Below are positions 34,328 through 44,536 of a stretch of DNA of 64,000 bases, one piece after another. This stretch comes from Fastidiosipila sp963510375 (lineage in GTDB: Bacteria; Bacillota; Clostridia; Saccharofermentanales; Fastidiosipilaceae): contig CAUPES010000002.1 of the NCBI GenBank assembly GCA_963510375.1, positions 62,001-126,000 of the forward strand, written 5' to 3'. The notes under the pieces are model-generated. The model was not told the DNA's origin and searched no databases. It worked only from the letters and a program-made list of their open reading frames with translations. The position numbers and the translations under genes were made by a program. The stretch's first letter is position 1, and every line of letters begins with the position of its first letter.

Positions 34328-36553
34328 GTGAGAGGTAAATTTAATTTAAGTAGTTTTTTAATGTTTTTATTAACTGTACTTATATCTTTTGCAGTTCTAT
34401 TTGTTTTATACTCAGCTACTATACCCAAGAAATATGATTTAGCTGTTGGAGATAAAGCACCAGAAAATATTATATCTTCGAGGGCAATAGTTAATAAAGA
34501 AGCAAGTCACCAAAGAGCATTAGAGCAAGCTCAACAAGTTCCTGATGTTTTCGTAAGATCTGAGGCTTTATCAGATGAAAGTATGCGCAAGTTAAATGCA
34601 TTTTTTGATACTATCGACAAGTATCGCTCAACACTTTATATTGAAAAAATTGAAAAAGATACGGGTGAATCTGCTAATGAAAATGAATCTTTGGAAGCAG
34701 AAAATATAGATAATGAATCCAGTAAGTTAAAAAATAAGAATTCAGAAACTGCTGTTCCAACTAATAAAAAAGAGTATAAAGGCAGGATACCTAGCGATAG
34801 TGAAATCAATGAAGCTACACAAAAAATAACTGAAGAGTTGCAAAACGAAAAAAAATTAGATGTTGAGGACTCGATAATCGATGCATTTTTGAGAACTAAT
34901 CCATCTATCTATGCGGCTGTTAAAAATAATGCAATTAATATTGCAAAAGCTATTATGCTTGGGGAGCATGACAATACTAGTCTTTTGGTTAGTATAACGA
35001 GCAGAGTAAACACTTTAATTGAGAGCAATTCTTATTATAAAAATGAATATAACCCAATTTCTACATTATTAAGAGCTATATTAAAACCTAATATGATATT
35101 TGATGAAGTAGCAACCAAGGCAGCGAAAGAATCAACCTATAATAGAATTTATAATGATCCTGTCTTAATTCCTGCTGGTAATACTATTGTCAATAAAGGT
35201 GAAACAATAACTTCAGAAAAATATCAAATGCTAGACGATTTAGCATTAATAGAGAAAAATAGTATAGATTGGGCTACACTTAGCTCGCTAATTTTGCTTT
35301 ATGCATTGGTAGTATTTTTAATGTGGGTCTACTTTAGATATCAAGAAAATTTGAATTTGAGAACATATAATGATTGGGCTGTATTGTTGACAATATTGCT
35401 CTCTACATTCTTCGCATCGACTTATTTGTCTGGTATATCTCCTTTAATTCTGCCGGTCTATTTTGTATCAATATTAATAGCATCTTATTTCGGATTAAAA
35501 GCAGCGTTAGTATTAGGTTTATCTCTAGTTCTGTTACTATTACCGGTAACTCAGATGAACCTACAGTATTTATTTATAGCTATCTTAGGAAATATATGCT
35601 CAGCCTTAATAGCATCAGCTTCGAATTCCAGACAGAATAATACTTTAACAATTATAGGAACTACGGCAACTAACTTTGTGGCGTCTATTTTATATTCTTC
35701 ATTAATACAACATAGTACATATATTATGTTGCAGAACGCTATTTTAGCAGCTTTGGCTGGTTTCCTTTCAGCTGTTTTAGCTATAGGTGTAGCACCTATA
35801 GTTGAGCTATTCTTAAGTACAGTTGCTCCTACAAGATTGATAGATTTAGCAAATGCTAACCATCCACTATTGAAGCGTCTGTTCCTAGAAGCTCCAGCAA
35901 CATATCAACATAGTATGATGGTGGCTAATCTAGCAGAAGCGGCAGCGGAGAGAATTGGTATAGATACTTTGTTAGCAAGGGTTGGAGCTTATTATCATGA
36001 TGTTGGTAAATTATGGAATCCACAAATGTATACTGAAAATCAAGGTAATTTTAATCCGCACTCACTATTAATGACCAAAGAAAGTACTAGAATTATTTTC
36101 AAGCATGTTAAATTTGGTCAAACTATAGCGAGAGAATATGGTTTGCCAGAAACAGTAGTAGAGTTTATTCAACAACATCATGGTACAACAATTTTGCAGT
36201 ATTTCTACACACAAGCGTGTGATGAAGCAGAAGAGATGGGAATACCTCTACCGGCAACGAATGAGTTCAGGTATCCTGGTCCGAGTCCAATATGTAAGGA
36301 AATTGCCGTTGTTATGCTAGCAGATACGGTAGAAGCAGCAATGAAATCAACAGGATTAACAGACATTGATGAAGTTGAGAAATTAATTAGAAAACTTGTC
36401 AGAGGTAAGGTTGATCAAGATCAATTAGTAAATTCTGGTCTTTCATTTAAAGATGTAGAGCAGATCATGAATGCCTTTATCCATGTATACGAAGGCTTAT
36501 TACACGAAAGGGTTAAATATCCAGATGATACTAGAATTAAACAAGCAAATTAA
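34328..36553 (+). CDS. pgpH: Cyclic-di-AMP phosphodiesterase PgpH (7TM-HD protein)
   Basis: Membrane HD-domain phosphodiesterase that hydrolyses cyclic di-AMP in Listeria and relatives. Order: membrane helix at about 9-29, large extracytoplasmic domain to about 310 with a polar insert at 110-155, seven membrane helices between 315 and 500, and a cytosolic HD domain with QHSMMVANLAEAA, GAYYHDVGKLWNP, QQHHGTTILQYFY and ADTVEAA. 741 residues. Starts at GTG with AAAGGAG seven bases upstream. Its 3' end overlaps the start of ybeY-era. Confidence 0.94.
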   Translation: MRGKFNLSSFLMFLLTVLISFAVLFVLYSATIPKKYDLAVGDKAPENIISSRAIVNKEASHQRALEQAQQVPDVFVRSEALSDESMRKLNAFFDTIDKYRSTLYIEKIEKDTGESANENESLEAENIDNESSKLKNKNSETAVPTNKKEYKGRIPSDSEINEATQKITEELQNEKKLDVEDSIIDAFLRTNPSIYAAVKNNAINIAKAIMLGEHDNTSLLVSITSRVNTLIESNSYYKNEYNPISTLLRAILKPNMIFDEVATKAAKESTYNRIYNDPVLIPAGNTIVNKGETITSEKYQMLDDLALIEKNSIDWATLSSLILLYALVVFLMWVYFRYQENLNLRTYNDWAVLLTILLSTFFASTYLSGISPLILPVYFVSILIASYFGLKAALVLGLSLVLLLLPVTQMNLQYLFIAILGNICSALIASASNSRQNNTLTIIGTTATNFVASILYSSLIQHSTYIMLQNAILAALAGFLSAVLAIGVAPIVELFLSTVAPTRLIDLANANHPLLKRLFLEAPATYQHSMMVANLAEAAAERIGIDTLLARVGAYYHDVGKLWNPQMYTENQGNFNPHSLLMTKESTRIIFKHVKFGQTIAREYGLPETVVEFIQQHHGTTILQYFYTQACDEAEEMGIPLPATNEFRYPGPSPICKEIAVVMLADTVEAAMKSTGLTDIDEVEKLIRKLVRGKVDQDQLVNSGLSFKDVEQIMNAFIHVYEGLLHERVKYPDDTRIKQAN

Positions 36554-38174
36554 TAAGTATGATATTGATTTTATTTTTCCTTATATAAAAGAGGCATTAA
36601 CTTATGCTCAGAAAAAAGTTATTTCAGAAAATTATAGCCTTTTAGAATTAGCTGAGATATTACCTGAAAATATAGAGTCAGATGATTTTGATTTTTTTCT
36701 AAATGTGAGTTTTGTAGATGAAGAAACTATAAAAAATCTCAATAGGGAAAATAGAAATATTGATAGTGTTACAGATGTTTTGTCTTTTCCAGCTTTGGAT
36801 ATGGATTTAGGTAAATTTTCAAATCTTGCAGAATATGATTTCGTACCAACTTTTGAATATGATGAAGAAGCAGAGAGTGATTTTGTTGAAAACCAAGATG
36901 TAGATTATATCTTAAATCTTGGAGATGTAATTATTTGTGTTGAAAGAGCGATTGAACAAGCTGAAGAATATGGTCATTCGCTTACAAGGGAGATGACCTT
37001 CCTTGCTTTACATGGTTTATTACACGTAATGGGTTATGATCATGAAGAATCTAGAAGTACAGAAGAATTGATGTTTAGATTACAAGATGAGATTTTGAAT
37101 GACGTTAATATTACTAGAGATATTCAGGACCAAAAGAAAGTTGAATTGCAAAGTTCTTATTCTAATTTAAATCATTCTGCTTATAGTCAAGTGTCATATG
37201 ATAATGACTTAGAATTTGAAGAAGACTTTAATACTGATTTTAAAACTGGGTACGTAGCAATTTTAGGTAGACCTAATGCAGGGAAATCTACTTTACTAAA
37301 TAATTTATCAGGGAATGTTTTAGCTATAACCTCACCTAAAGCCAAGACCACTAGACATAATATTAAAACAGTTTTGGATGATGGTGAAAGTCAGATGATA
37401 TTTATTGATACTCCAGGTATTCAGAGAGCTAATAATAAGTTAGAACGTTATATGGCTAGTTCAGCTTGGGGAGCATTAGAACTTGCTGATGTAGTGCTGT
37501 TACTTGTGGATCCTAGAAGAGGAGGTATTACAGAGGTAGAGCAGACAGCTTGCAAAAAAGCTGAAGAATTAGGTTTGCCATTAATATTAGTTTTAAGTAA
37601 GACTGATATAGCTAACAAAGAAAAAATGCTTCCTTTAATAAAGGAATACACAGATAAATTTAACTTTGTAGATGTTGTACCGATATCCTCAAATAAAAAT
37701 GACAATATAGATGTACTCTTGGCGGTAATAAAAGAGCATTTGCCAATAAGACCTAGGATTTATACAGAAGATGCATATACAGATCAATCAGAGAAAGCTT
37801 TAGCAGCAGAATATATAAGGGAAGAAATTTTGAACTTGCTTTATCAGGAAGTGCCTCATGATGTAGCAGTTAATATAGATAAATTTACTGAAAAAAATAA
37901 CTACCAAGGCGAAAGAAGTTTAGTCATTGTTGAAGCTACAATCTTAGTAAATAAGCCTAGTCAAAAAGGGGTTATCTTAGGTAAATCTGGTCGTATGCTT
38001 AAGAGAATTGGTAGTAATGTAAGGCAAAAACTTGAGGACCTTTATGAAGCAAAGGTTTATCTTGAGTTATTTGTTAGAGTGCAAAAAAACTGGAAAAATG
38101 CAGATAATGTTTTAAAAGATCTTGGTTACACAGAAGGTGGAAATGGGCCAGCAGAAGTGGACATAATTCAATAG
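36525..38174 (+). CDS. ybeY-era: Fusion of endoribonuclease YbeY and GTPase Era
   Basis: One uninterrupted 549-residue frame. Residues 1-190 are YbeY, the metal-dependent RNase that matures the 16S rRNA 3' end: SVTDVLSFPA and the zinc motif HGLLHVMGYDH at 163-173. It carries an extra acidic loop (about 105-130). After a roughly 55-residue polar linker, residues 242-549 are Era, the 30S-assembly GTPase: G1 GRPNAGKST near 248, G2-region SPKAKTTRHNI, G3 DTPG, G4 LSKTD, and the C-terminal KH domain with GVILGKSGRMLKRIG. YbeY and Era normally are separate but neighbouring genes, sometimes with dgkA and cdd between; those are absent here. The start lies inside pgpH (29-base overlap) with AAAGGG as a distant ribosome site, so coupling to pgpH is likely. 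Confidence 0.94.
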   Translation: MILELNKQINKYDIDFIFPYIKEALTYAQKKVISENYSLLELAEILPENIESDDFDFFLNVSFVDEETIKNLNRENRNIDSVTDVLSFPALDMDLGKFSNLAEYDFVPTFEYDEEAESDFVENQDVDYILNLGDVIICVERAIEQAEEYGHSLTREMTFLALHGLLHVMGYDHEESRSTEELMFRLQDEILNDVNITRDIQDQKKVELQSSYSNLNHSAYSQVSYDNDLEFEEDFNTDFKTGYVAILGRPNAGKSTLLNNLSGNVLAITSPKAKTTRHNIKTVLDDGESQMIFIDTPGIQRANNKLERYMASSAWGALELADVVLLLVDPRRGGITEVEQTACKKAEELGLPLILVLSKTDIANKEKMLPLIKEYTDKFNFVDVVPISSNKNDNIDVLLAVIKEHLPIRPRIYTEDAYTDQSEKALAAEYIREEILNLLYQEVPHDVAVNIDKFTEKNNYQGERSLVIVEATILVNKPSQKGVILGKSGRMLKRIGSNVRQKLEDLYEAKVYLELFVRVQKNWKNADNVLKDLGYTEGGNGPAEVDIIQ

Positions 38175-38249
38175 TCTTTTATAGTGTGATAATATTTTTC
38201 TAGAATTTTAATTATAAGAAAATGAAATTAGAAAGGATTATATTTTTAT

Positions 38250-39029
38250 ATGGCTAATGTCAAAGTAAAAGGTATTATAATCAAAATGACTAATTTCAAA
38301 GATTATGATAAATATATTAGTGTTTTAACTCAAGATTTAGGCCTTATCTCTGTATATTGTAAAAGTATTAGACGTCCGAAAAATAGACTTAATAGTTTCT
38401 GTCAGCTGTTCAGCTTTAATGAGTTTGAGTTGTTCTATAATAAAGAACGTTATAGCTTAGACGATGCATCTAGTATGCAAACCTTTAAGGCAATTCAGAA
38501 AGATATTTATCTATTAACAGCGAGCTCAGAAATTGCTGAAATATTGTTAGATAACCTGCCACAAGGTGATAAATTTTTAGACGATTTTAATTTTTATGAA
38601 TTTTTGTTACGTTGTCTTTATGAATTCGAAAAGGGTGAAAAAGATCCCCGTTTTATCAGTAACGTTGCAGAATTTAAGTTGTGCTGTGAGCTAGGGTATA
38701 AGCCAATATTGGACATGTGTTTCTATTGCAAAAGAGATTTAAGCAATAATGATGATATAGTATTTTTTGATGTTGAGAATGCTAGGCTCTATTGTGTACA
38801 ACATGCACACGATGTAATTTCTAATAGAAAAAGTAATTCTTGCTATAGAATAAGTCCTGCGCTTTTGGCAGCAATTAGATATATAGTAAAATCTGAAAGT
38901 AGTAAAGTATTTTCTTTTAAGCTCGGAGATATAGTCTTGCAAGAGTTGGGTATATTCACTAAGCATTATTTATCTGAGCACTTTACAAAAAATTATGATA
39001 AATTGGCAGAGCTAGATATGTTTTTTTAG
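38250..39029 (+). CDS. recO: DNA repair protein RecO
   Basis: Recombination mediator that loads RecA with RecR. N-terminal OB fold at 1-80 (VKVKGIIIKMTNFKDYDKYI), helical domain, and a zinc-finger region with CFYCKRDL and YCVQH (the fourth ligand is a His or missing Cys compared with the common CxxC-CxxC). 259 residues. Follows era as usual in Bacillota. AAAGGA lies 13 bases upstream, rather distant. Confidence 0.92.
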   Translation: MANVKVKGIIIKMTNFKDYDKYISVLTQDLGLISVYCKSIRRPKNRLNSFCQLFSFNEFELFYNKERYSLDDASSMQTFKAIQKDIYLLTASSEIAEILLDNLPQGDKFLDDFNFYEFLLRCLYEFEKGEKDPRFISNVAEFKLCCELGYKPILDMCFYCKRDLSNNDDIVFFDVENARLYCVQHAHDVISNRKSNSCYRISPALLAAIRYIVKSESSKVFSFKLGDIVLQELGIFTKHYLSEHFTKNYDKLAELDMFF

Positions 39030-39030
39030 T

Positions 39031-41655
39031 TTAATTTTTAGAACCTAATAATTCTTTTAGTTCAGCTATATTATTTGCTATTTCTATTTCCCAATCCTCA
39101 GGTAACAATTGTCGATATTGAGGTTTGTTATAACGTTCATCAATAAGCAAGATAAATCCTGTATCTGTTTCAGAACGTATAAGTCTACCAGCAGCTTGAA
39201 GTATTTTACTTATTGCTGGATAAAGATAAGCGAAGTTGAAGCCGTTGTGAAATTTATAATCATAATATTCTGACATAATATTCCTTTCAGGACTAACTTG
39301 AGGAATTCCAACACTGACAATTGATACTCCTGTTAAAGTATCACCAACAAGGTCAATTCCTTCACCAAAAATTCCACCAAGTACAACAATCCCAACTACG
39401 ATTTTATCTGGGTCTGGTTTGGCAAACTTATCTAAGAACTTTTGACGATCACTTTGACTCATGTTTCGCTCTTGTTCTACCCAAAGTATATTTCTACCCT
39501 TCAAGATTTTCTTAAGTAGAGGAACAACAAGATCTATATAAGCAAAAGAGGGGAAATAGACAAATTGTTGGCCGCCTTTAAGAAGAATAGACAAAGCGAG
39601 AGCTTTAGCAACTTGTGCAGCGCTAGCTTTTCTATCCTTATATGTTGTTTTGGCATAGTCTGCTATAAATACCTCAAGATTTTCTGGTGGGAAAGGAGAG
39701 TACAAACTTAAAGTATTAGGTCGGTTATCTCGTTCACTCCCACAAAAGTTATACGCAAAGTACTCTATTGGAGTTAAGGTAGCTGAGAAGAAGACAGCAG
39801 CATGTTTATTTATATAAGTTTTGCTGATTTCGGTAGAGGTATCTAAACAAATTAATTTTAAATAAATAGTGTTTTTGAATTTTCTAGCACAAGCTATATA
39901 AGCATCGCTCCAAAATTCGTCTGTTATCCTAGTGAAAAATTTAACTTCACCAATTATTTCTACTAGTTTTCGATGAGCTTTGGGATCTATAATATCTTCC
40001 AAAAAAATCCTAGCATGTTGCACCCAGGCCAGTAAAGCTTCGTTTAAATTACTTAGCTTAGAGTTTGTAGCACGAAAGTTCTCAGCTTGTACGGTTCTTA
40101 GATCTTTAGGCGTATCAGCATGCTTAGAATCTAACTCAAGTTTATCAAAACCATCCTCGCCTTCAATAATTGCTTGATCAAGTTTGCTTAAATAATTAAT
40201 TATATATTCATTGTATGAAAATAGTCTCATGTTCTCATTAGGTAAAAGAGTTTTAACATAATTAAAATCTTCTTTATCTAATGTAGAAGAATACATATCT
40301 CTAGATCTATCAATCAAATTATGAGCTTCATCTATAAGAACAATTTGGGACTGTGCTTGTTTAGAAAAATAACGCTCAAGTTGAATTCTAGGGTTGAAAA
40401 CATGATTGTAATCACAAATGATTATGTCACAGTGTAAAGATACATCTAAACTTAATTCAAAAGCGCAAACTTTGTGTTTTTCAGAAATTTTCTTAATTAT
40501 TTCGGCATTTAAATCCTGAATGGGCCAGAGATCTTCCAGGGCATCTGGTAAATTGTCGTAGTAGTTTAATGAATATGGACAGTCTGTTGATTCTTTATGA
40601 TATGGGCAAATTTGTTCTTTAGCCATTAATGTTATAGATCGAAGAAAAAGACCAGAGTTCCTACGCAAATCTTCAATTGCAGTTTCAGCAGCTATCCTAG
40701 TAGAAGTTTTAGCTGTTAAATAGAATATATGCTCAAATTTATGATTAGGTAATTGTTTAATGGCAGGGTAAAGGACAGAGATTGTTTTACCAGTTCCTGT
40801 TGGAGCTTGAGCAATTAATGGTGTTATAGTTTGAATATTTCTATAAACTTCATCAATTAAATCTTCTTGACCAGAACGTATTTGCGAATAAGGAAAATCC
40901 ATATTTTCAATACTTAAATCTCGGCGATTCTCACGTTCTTTAATACTAAGAGCCATGTTCATGTATTTATTACATGTTTCGATAAACCAGGATTCTAAAT
41001 TTTCCCAGTTAATATACTTGAATTTAAAATCACATTCTAAAGTTTCAATAGAAACGTAGGCTAGAGCATAAGGAATTGAGTCTGGAACTTCTTTACCAGC
41101 TTTGATTTTTTCACTCCAGTACATGTAAGTGTAAATTTTTGATTGTAGCCAATGAATTTTCTCGCCCTCATAAGGTATCTCGTTAAGTGGTCGGTTAACA
41201 GTTTTAACTTCAATAATAAAATCTTCTTCAGGATTTTCATCAAAGTTAAAAAAACTAATATTATTTTTATCATGAATAGGCTGCAACAGTAGATCTGCAC
41301 GCCCTGATACTTCGAGAGCGTCAATTGAAAAAGATTTTTGCTGAGAAATGAAAGTGGAATTTTCAATATTGGTATTATTTGTAAAATTATATGTACAGTC
41401 TAGTTTTACTTCGGAATTTATATCATAATTTCTAAACTCTGCTTTTATCTTGTTTGCAAAAGCTTGATGTGTTCGAGTACCTTCTCTAGCACTTAAACTG
41501 GAGTAGTTAATCTGATTAATGCTTCCGCTTCGATAAAGAGTTTCAACTAAATTTCGTGCTGCTACGTGAATAGTATTTTTCTCGTAGGAGTTTTTACTAG
41601 TACCTTGTGTGTTGTTACTAAAAGTGTTTTCAAATTTAGTTAAATTATTTTTCAA
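39031..41655 (-). CDS. RecB-like nuclease fused to DinG/XPD-family iron-sulfur helicase
   Basis: 874 residues. Residues about 40-200 form a PD-(D/E)XK nuclease of the RecB/Cas4 type: VSGRADLLLQ, FIIEVKTV, and QSKIYTYMYW. Then a superfamily 2 helicase: Walker A APTGTGKTISV, four cysteines fitting a 4Fe-4S cluster (CPYHKESTDCPY, HKVCAFE, and a C before DIIICDYN), DEAH box LIDEAHNLID, and C-terminal helicase domain ending with QAAGRLIRSETDTGFILLID. A 5'-to-3' DNA helicase acting in repair is expected by family; nuclease-helicase linkage suggests end processing. The start is TTG at 41655 with AAAGGA upstream; an in-frame TTG at 41679 has no site. Convergent with recO with one base between stop codons. 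No clear terminator is seen between them. Confidence 0.88.
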   Translation of the reverse strand: MKNNLTKFENTFSNNTQGTSKNSYEKNTIHVAARNLVETLYRSGSINQINYSSLSAREGTRTHQAFANKIKAEFRNYDINSEVKLDCTYNFTNNTNIENSTFISQQKSFSIDALEVSGRADLLLQPIHDKNNISFFNFDENPEEDFIIEVKTVNRPLNEIPYEGEKIHWLQSKIYTYMYWSEKIKAGKEVPDSIPYALAYVSIETLECDFKFKYINWENLESWFIETCNKYMNMALSIKERENRRDLSIENMDFPYSQIRSGQEDLIDEVYRNIQTITPLIAQAPTGTGKTISVLYPAIKQLPNHKFEHIFYLTAKTSTRIAAETAIEDLRRNSGLFLRSITLMAKEQICPYHKESTDCPYSLNYYDNLPDALEDLWPIQDLNAEIIKKISEKHKVCAFELSLDVSLHCDIIICDYNHVFNPRIQLERYFSKQAQSQIVLIDEAHNLIDRSRDMYSSTLDKEDFNYVKTLLPNENMRLFSYNEYIINYLSKLDQAIIEGEDGFDKLELDSKHADTPKDLRTVQAENFRATNSKLSNLNEALLAWVQHARIFLEDIIDPKAHRKLVEIIGEVKFFTRITDEFWSDAYIACARKFKNTIYLKLICLDTSTEISKTYINKHAAVFFSATLTPIEYFAYNFCGSERDNRPNTLSLYSPFPPENLEVFIADYAKTTYKDRKASAAQVAKALALSILLKGGQQFVYFPSFAYIDLVVPLLKKILKGRNILWVEQERNMSQSDRQKFLDKFAKPDPDKIVVGIVVLGGIFGEGIDLVGDTLTGVSIVSVGIPQVSPERNIMSEYYDYKFHNGFNFAYLYPAISKILQAAGRLIRSETDTGFILLIDERYNKPQYRQLLPEDWEIEIANNIAELKELLGSKN

Positions 41656-41787
41656 AGTTTTTCCTTTCTTTAATATCAATTAAATAAAAAATACCACTAG
41701 ATATAGAGTTTAACACTAATCTAGTGGTTATTGGTATTCTTTTAAAGAGTTTAAAATGAAAAACTATAAAGCTATATAACTACAAAA

Positions 41788-44334
41788 CTATTCTTTAGCA
41801 AAATCTTTAAGAACGGATTTTACTTCTTCTTTGTTAGCTTTAATCAAATCAATTCTAGCCTCAATCTGTTTTGCAGACATTTCAATATTTCTCTTAATAG
41901 CGAAATTATCTAATTCGGATTTGAAAAAATCATTGAACTCTTGCAATCTTTCTTCAGTCTTAAACACATAGCCTGGTATTCTTACAAAACTATCGAAACT
42001 CATATCGCCACCTAGTGCTACTTTTAGCCATTCCCAGTTATCACGACCCCAGTTCCAAGCAGTTTCTTGGCAAAAATCTTTGTGTAGGAAAGCAGAGTAC
42101 CAGGATGCTAAATCTTGAGGTTTAACAATATCTTTGTTCTTCCAAGTGCTAATAATATTATTAAGATTATTTTGATTTTTAGTGAAAGCTAAAGCTGATT
42201 TAATGTCATCTTTAAAGGCAACATTACTGCTATTCTCATATAGATTCAATAAATCATTAACTAAAGCTTCGCTTTCAAAATGTTGGACTTCAGTTCTTAG
42301 AACGAAGAAACGAATTGTCGCAGGAAGTTGTTCTAGATTATTTTGATTGTCATTGAATAACTTGTGTGCTTCAGCAATTGCAGGTTGATATTCTGCAAAT
42401 AAAATATTGCTAATTGTTGCTTCTCTAACAATTTCATCATCTGAACTATCTTCTGTTTTGGGTAAGAAACCTAAACGATTGAAGTTATTAATATTTGATA
42501 ATAGTGATAAAGCTTTTAAGTTAGCTTTGCTATCATCTTGCTCATCAACGAATAGTTCCAACCCTCTTAAAATTCTATTAATCAATCCAACTAGCATGAA
42601 AGCTTGTTCATCACTTAACTTTTGAGCAAATTTAATTAGATTTGCATATGGAATACGTTGACCTTGAGCTAACAATAATTGCTCTTGTACTAGCTGATAC
42701 TTATTAATCTTATCGTAACTCTTAAAGTTATTTAGTATGTCTCTTAACAACTCTTCATCATAGTTTGTGATGTAATGAGCCATGTTATTAAAATTCAATC
42801 TGAAAGGTTTATCGTGTTTTTCTCTTAATACAGAGTAGGAGCTTAATTCAGTTTCTTTATCAGTAAAAGTAAAGTTAATATCTTCCCAAGTGCTGTTTAG
42901 AGGAATTTGATATAGTCTATTTTTATCTTGATGAGGACCTATGAAGAATTGTTCTTGCTCTAGGTGGATTGTGTTATTGTTAAGTTTTGCATTAACAACA
43001 GGATATCCAGGTTGAGTCAACCAAGAATTCATAAATTCACTAATATCTTTGCCGGAAACAGAGGAGAGAGCAGACCATAAATCTTCACCGCTAGTATTTT
43101 GGTATTGATGCTCCTTGAAATATTTATTTAGACCTTTTGCAAAAATTTCATCACCTAGAGCATAGCGAAGCATTTGTAATAAACGGCTACCTTTAGCATA
43201 AACAATTGCAGCATCAAATATAGTATTTACTTCATCAGGATGTTTAACTTCTGTTTGTACAGACTGTACTCCATCAGTAGCATCTCTATTAAGGGCTGCA
43301 GGAACATCACTGCTTTGGAATGTTTCGAAAATATTCCAGCTTGGTTCTAATGCGTTTACACAGACATATTCCATCATGTTTGCAAAACTTTCATTAAGCC
43401 ATAAGTTGTCCCACCAATTCATAGTAACAAGGTTACCAAACCACATGTGAGCTAATTCGTGTGAAATGGTTAAAGCAATTCCTTGTCTATGTTGCAAACT
43501 AGTATTTTCGTCAGCTATTAAGTACATTTCACGGTATGTTACAAGTCCCCAGTTTTCCATAGCTCCTGCTGAAAAGTCAGGCAAAGCTACATGCAAAGAC
43601 TGTGGGAGTGGGTAAGGGAAGCCATAATAATCTTCGAAAAATTCAATAGCTCTTTTAGCAATATCTAAAGCAAAATTTAGGTGATCAAGCTCATGAGCTT
43701 TGGTTGAATAAATAGAAACTTTTGTTCCGTTATTTGTTTCTGTTGATATAGATTGAAGATCACCCATGGCGAAAGCTAGGATATATGTAGACATTCTTGG
43801 AGTGGTCATAAATTTCCATAATCCTGTTTCAGCCCCTTGACCGACTTTAGCTTCTGGCATATTGGCAAGAGCAACTTCTCCATCTTTTTGGTCAAACTTA
43901 AGTTTTAAATCAAATGTAGCTTTAGCAATTGGTTCATCAACACAAGGGAAGGCTTGTCTAGCAAAATGACTTTCAAATTGTGTAGCAACTAATTCTTTCT
44001 TTTGACCGTTGTGTGTGTAGTAACAAGGATAAATACCATCCATGTTATCTGTAATATTTCCTGTGTAATCGATCTCGATTGTAATATCACCAGTTTGACC
44101 TGCTAAAATTACAATATGATCATTTTCATTATCAAGCTCAAAATTTACTGATCTACCATTTATTTTTACTTCAGTGATATTTAGATCTTTTTGATGAAGT
44201 TTGATAGTTTCAGCTTTTGCATTTGCTTGAATAATTGTTTTACCAGAGAAAGTTTTGCTTTCACGATTAATGTCGAAAAATAAGTCGTAATGAGAAGGGA
44301 CGAGCTTATTTATTAAATGTTCTACTGTTTTCAT
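41788..44334 (-). CDS. pepN: M1-family aminopeptidase (PepN-like)
   Basis: Zinc aminopeptidase, cytosolic. GAMENWGLVTYRE is the exopeptidase motif and ISHELAHMWFGN is the HExxH motif, with the third ligand Glu in NESFANMMEY. N-terminal beta domain at 1-195, catalytic at 195-440, C-terminal helical domain after 530. 848 residues, no signal peptide. Close to the type found in lactobacilli and clostridia. GGAG is 7 bases before the ATG. Upstream lies a 46-base inverted repeat. Confidence 0.95.
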   Translation of the reverse strand: MKTVEHLINKLVPSHYDLFFDINRESKTFSGKTIIQANAKAETIKLHQKDLNITEVKINGRSVNFELDNENDHIVILAGQTGDITIEIDYTGNITDNMDGIYPCYYTHNGQKKELVATQFESHFARQAFPCVDEPIAKATFDLKLKFDQKDGEVALANMPEAKVGQGAETGLWKFMTTPRMSTYILAFAMGDLQSISTETNNGTKVSIYSTKAHELDHLNFALDIAKRAIEFFEDYYGFPYPLPQSLHVALPDFSAGAMENWGLVTYREMYLIADENTSLQHRQGIALTISHELAHMWFGNLVTMNWWDNLWLNESFANMMEYVCVNALEPSWNIFETFQSSDVPAALNRDATDGVQSVQTEVKHPDEVNTIFDAAIVYAKGSRLLQMLRYALGDEIFAKGLNKYFKEHQYQNTSGEDLWSALSSVSGKDISEFMNSWLTQPGYPVVNAKLNNNTIHLEQEQFFIGPHQDKNRLYQIPLNSTWEDINFTFTDKETELSSYSVLREKHDKPFRLNFNNMAHYITNYDEELLRDILNNFKSYDKINKYQLVQEQLLLAQGQRIPYANLIKFAQKLSDEQAFMLVGLINRILRGLELFVDEQDDSKANLKALSLLSNINNFNRLGFLPKTEDSSDDEIVREATISNILFAEYQPAIAEAHKLFNDNQNNLEQLPATIRFFVLRTEVQHFESEALVNDLLNLYENSSNVAFKDDIKSALAFTKNQNNLNNIISTWKNKDIVKPQDLASWYSAFLHKDFCQETAWNWGRDNWEWLKVALGGDMSFDSFVRIPGYVFKTEERLQEFNDFFKSELDNFAIKRNIEMSAKQIEARIDLIKANKEEVKSVLKDFAKE

Positions 44335-44360
44335 AATATCTCCTTTTTTATAACTTTTAT

Positions 44361-44406
44361 AACGTTTAAGATATTCTTAATATACCTCTAAGTAATATTA
44401 AACGTT
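44361..44406. promoter_or_regulatory. 46-base inverted repeat upstream of pepN
   Basis: AACGTTTAA (44361-44369) and TTAAACGTT (44398-44406) are exact complements, with an inner CTTA/TAAG pair around a nine-base loop. On the plus strand TTTTT follows the right arm, so it can act as a plus-strand terminator; on the minus strand it lies 27 bases ahead of pepN and could be an operator or leader hairpin. Confidence 0.45.
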
Positions 44407-44536
44407 TTTTCTTTGATTACCATTGTAATAAAAATTGTAATAAAAAACTTTGAAATATAGCTTGATTATTTTTTTATTAACATATATACTGACATTCACG
44501 CTCTGAATTTATTTATTGTAGATAATAAAAAAGAGC

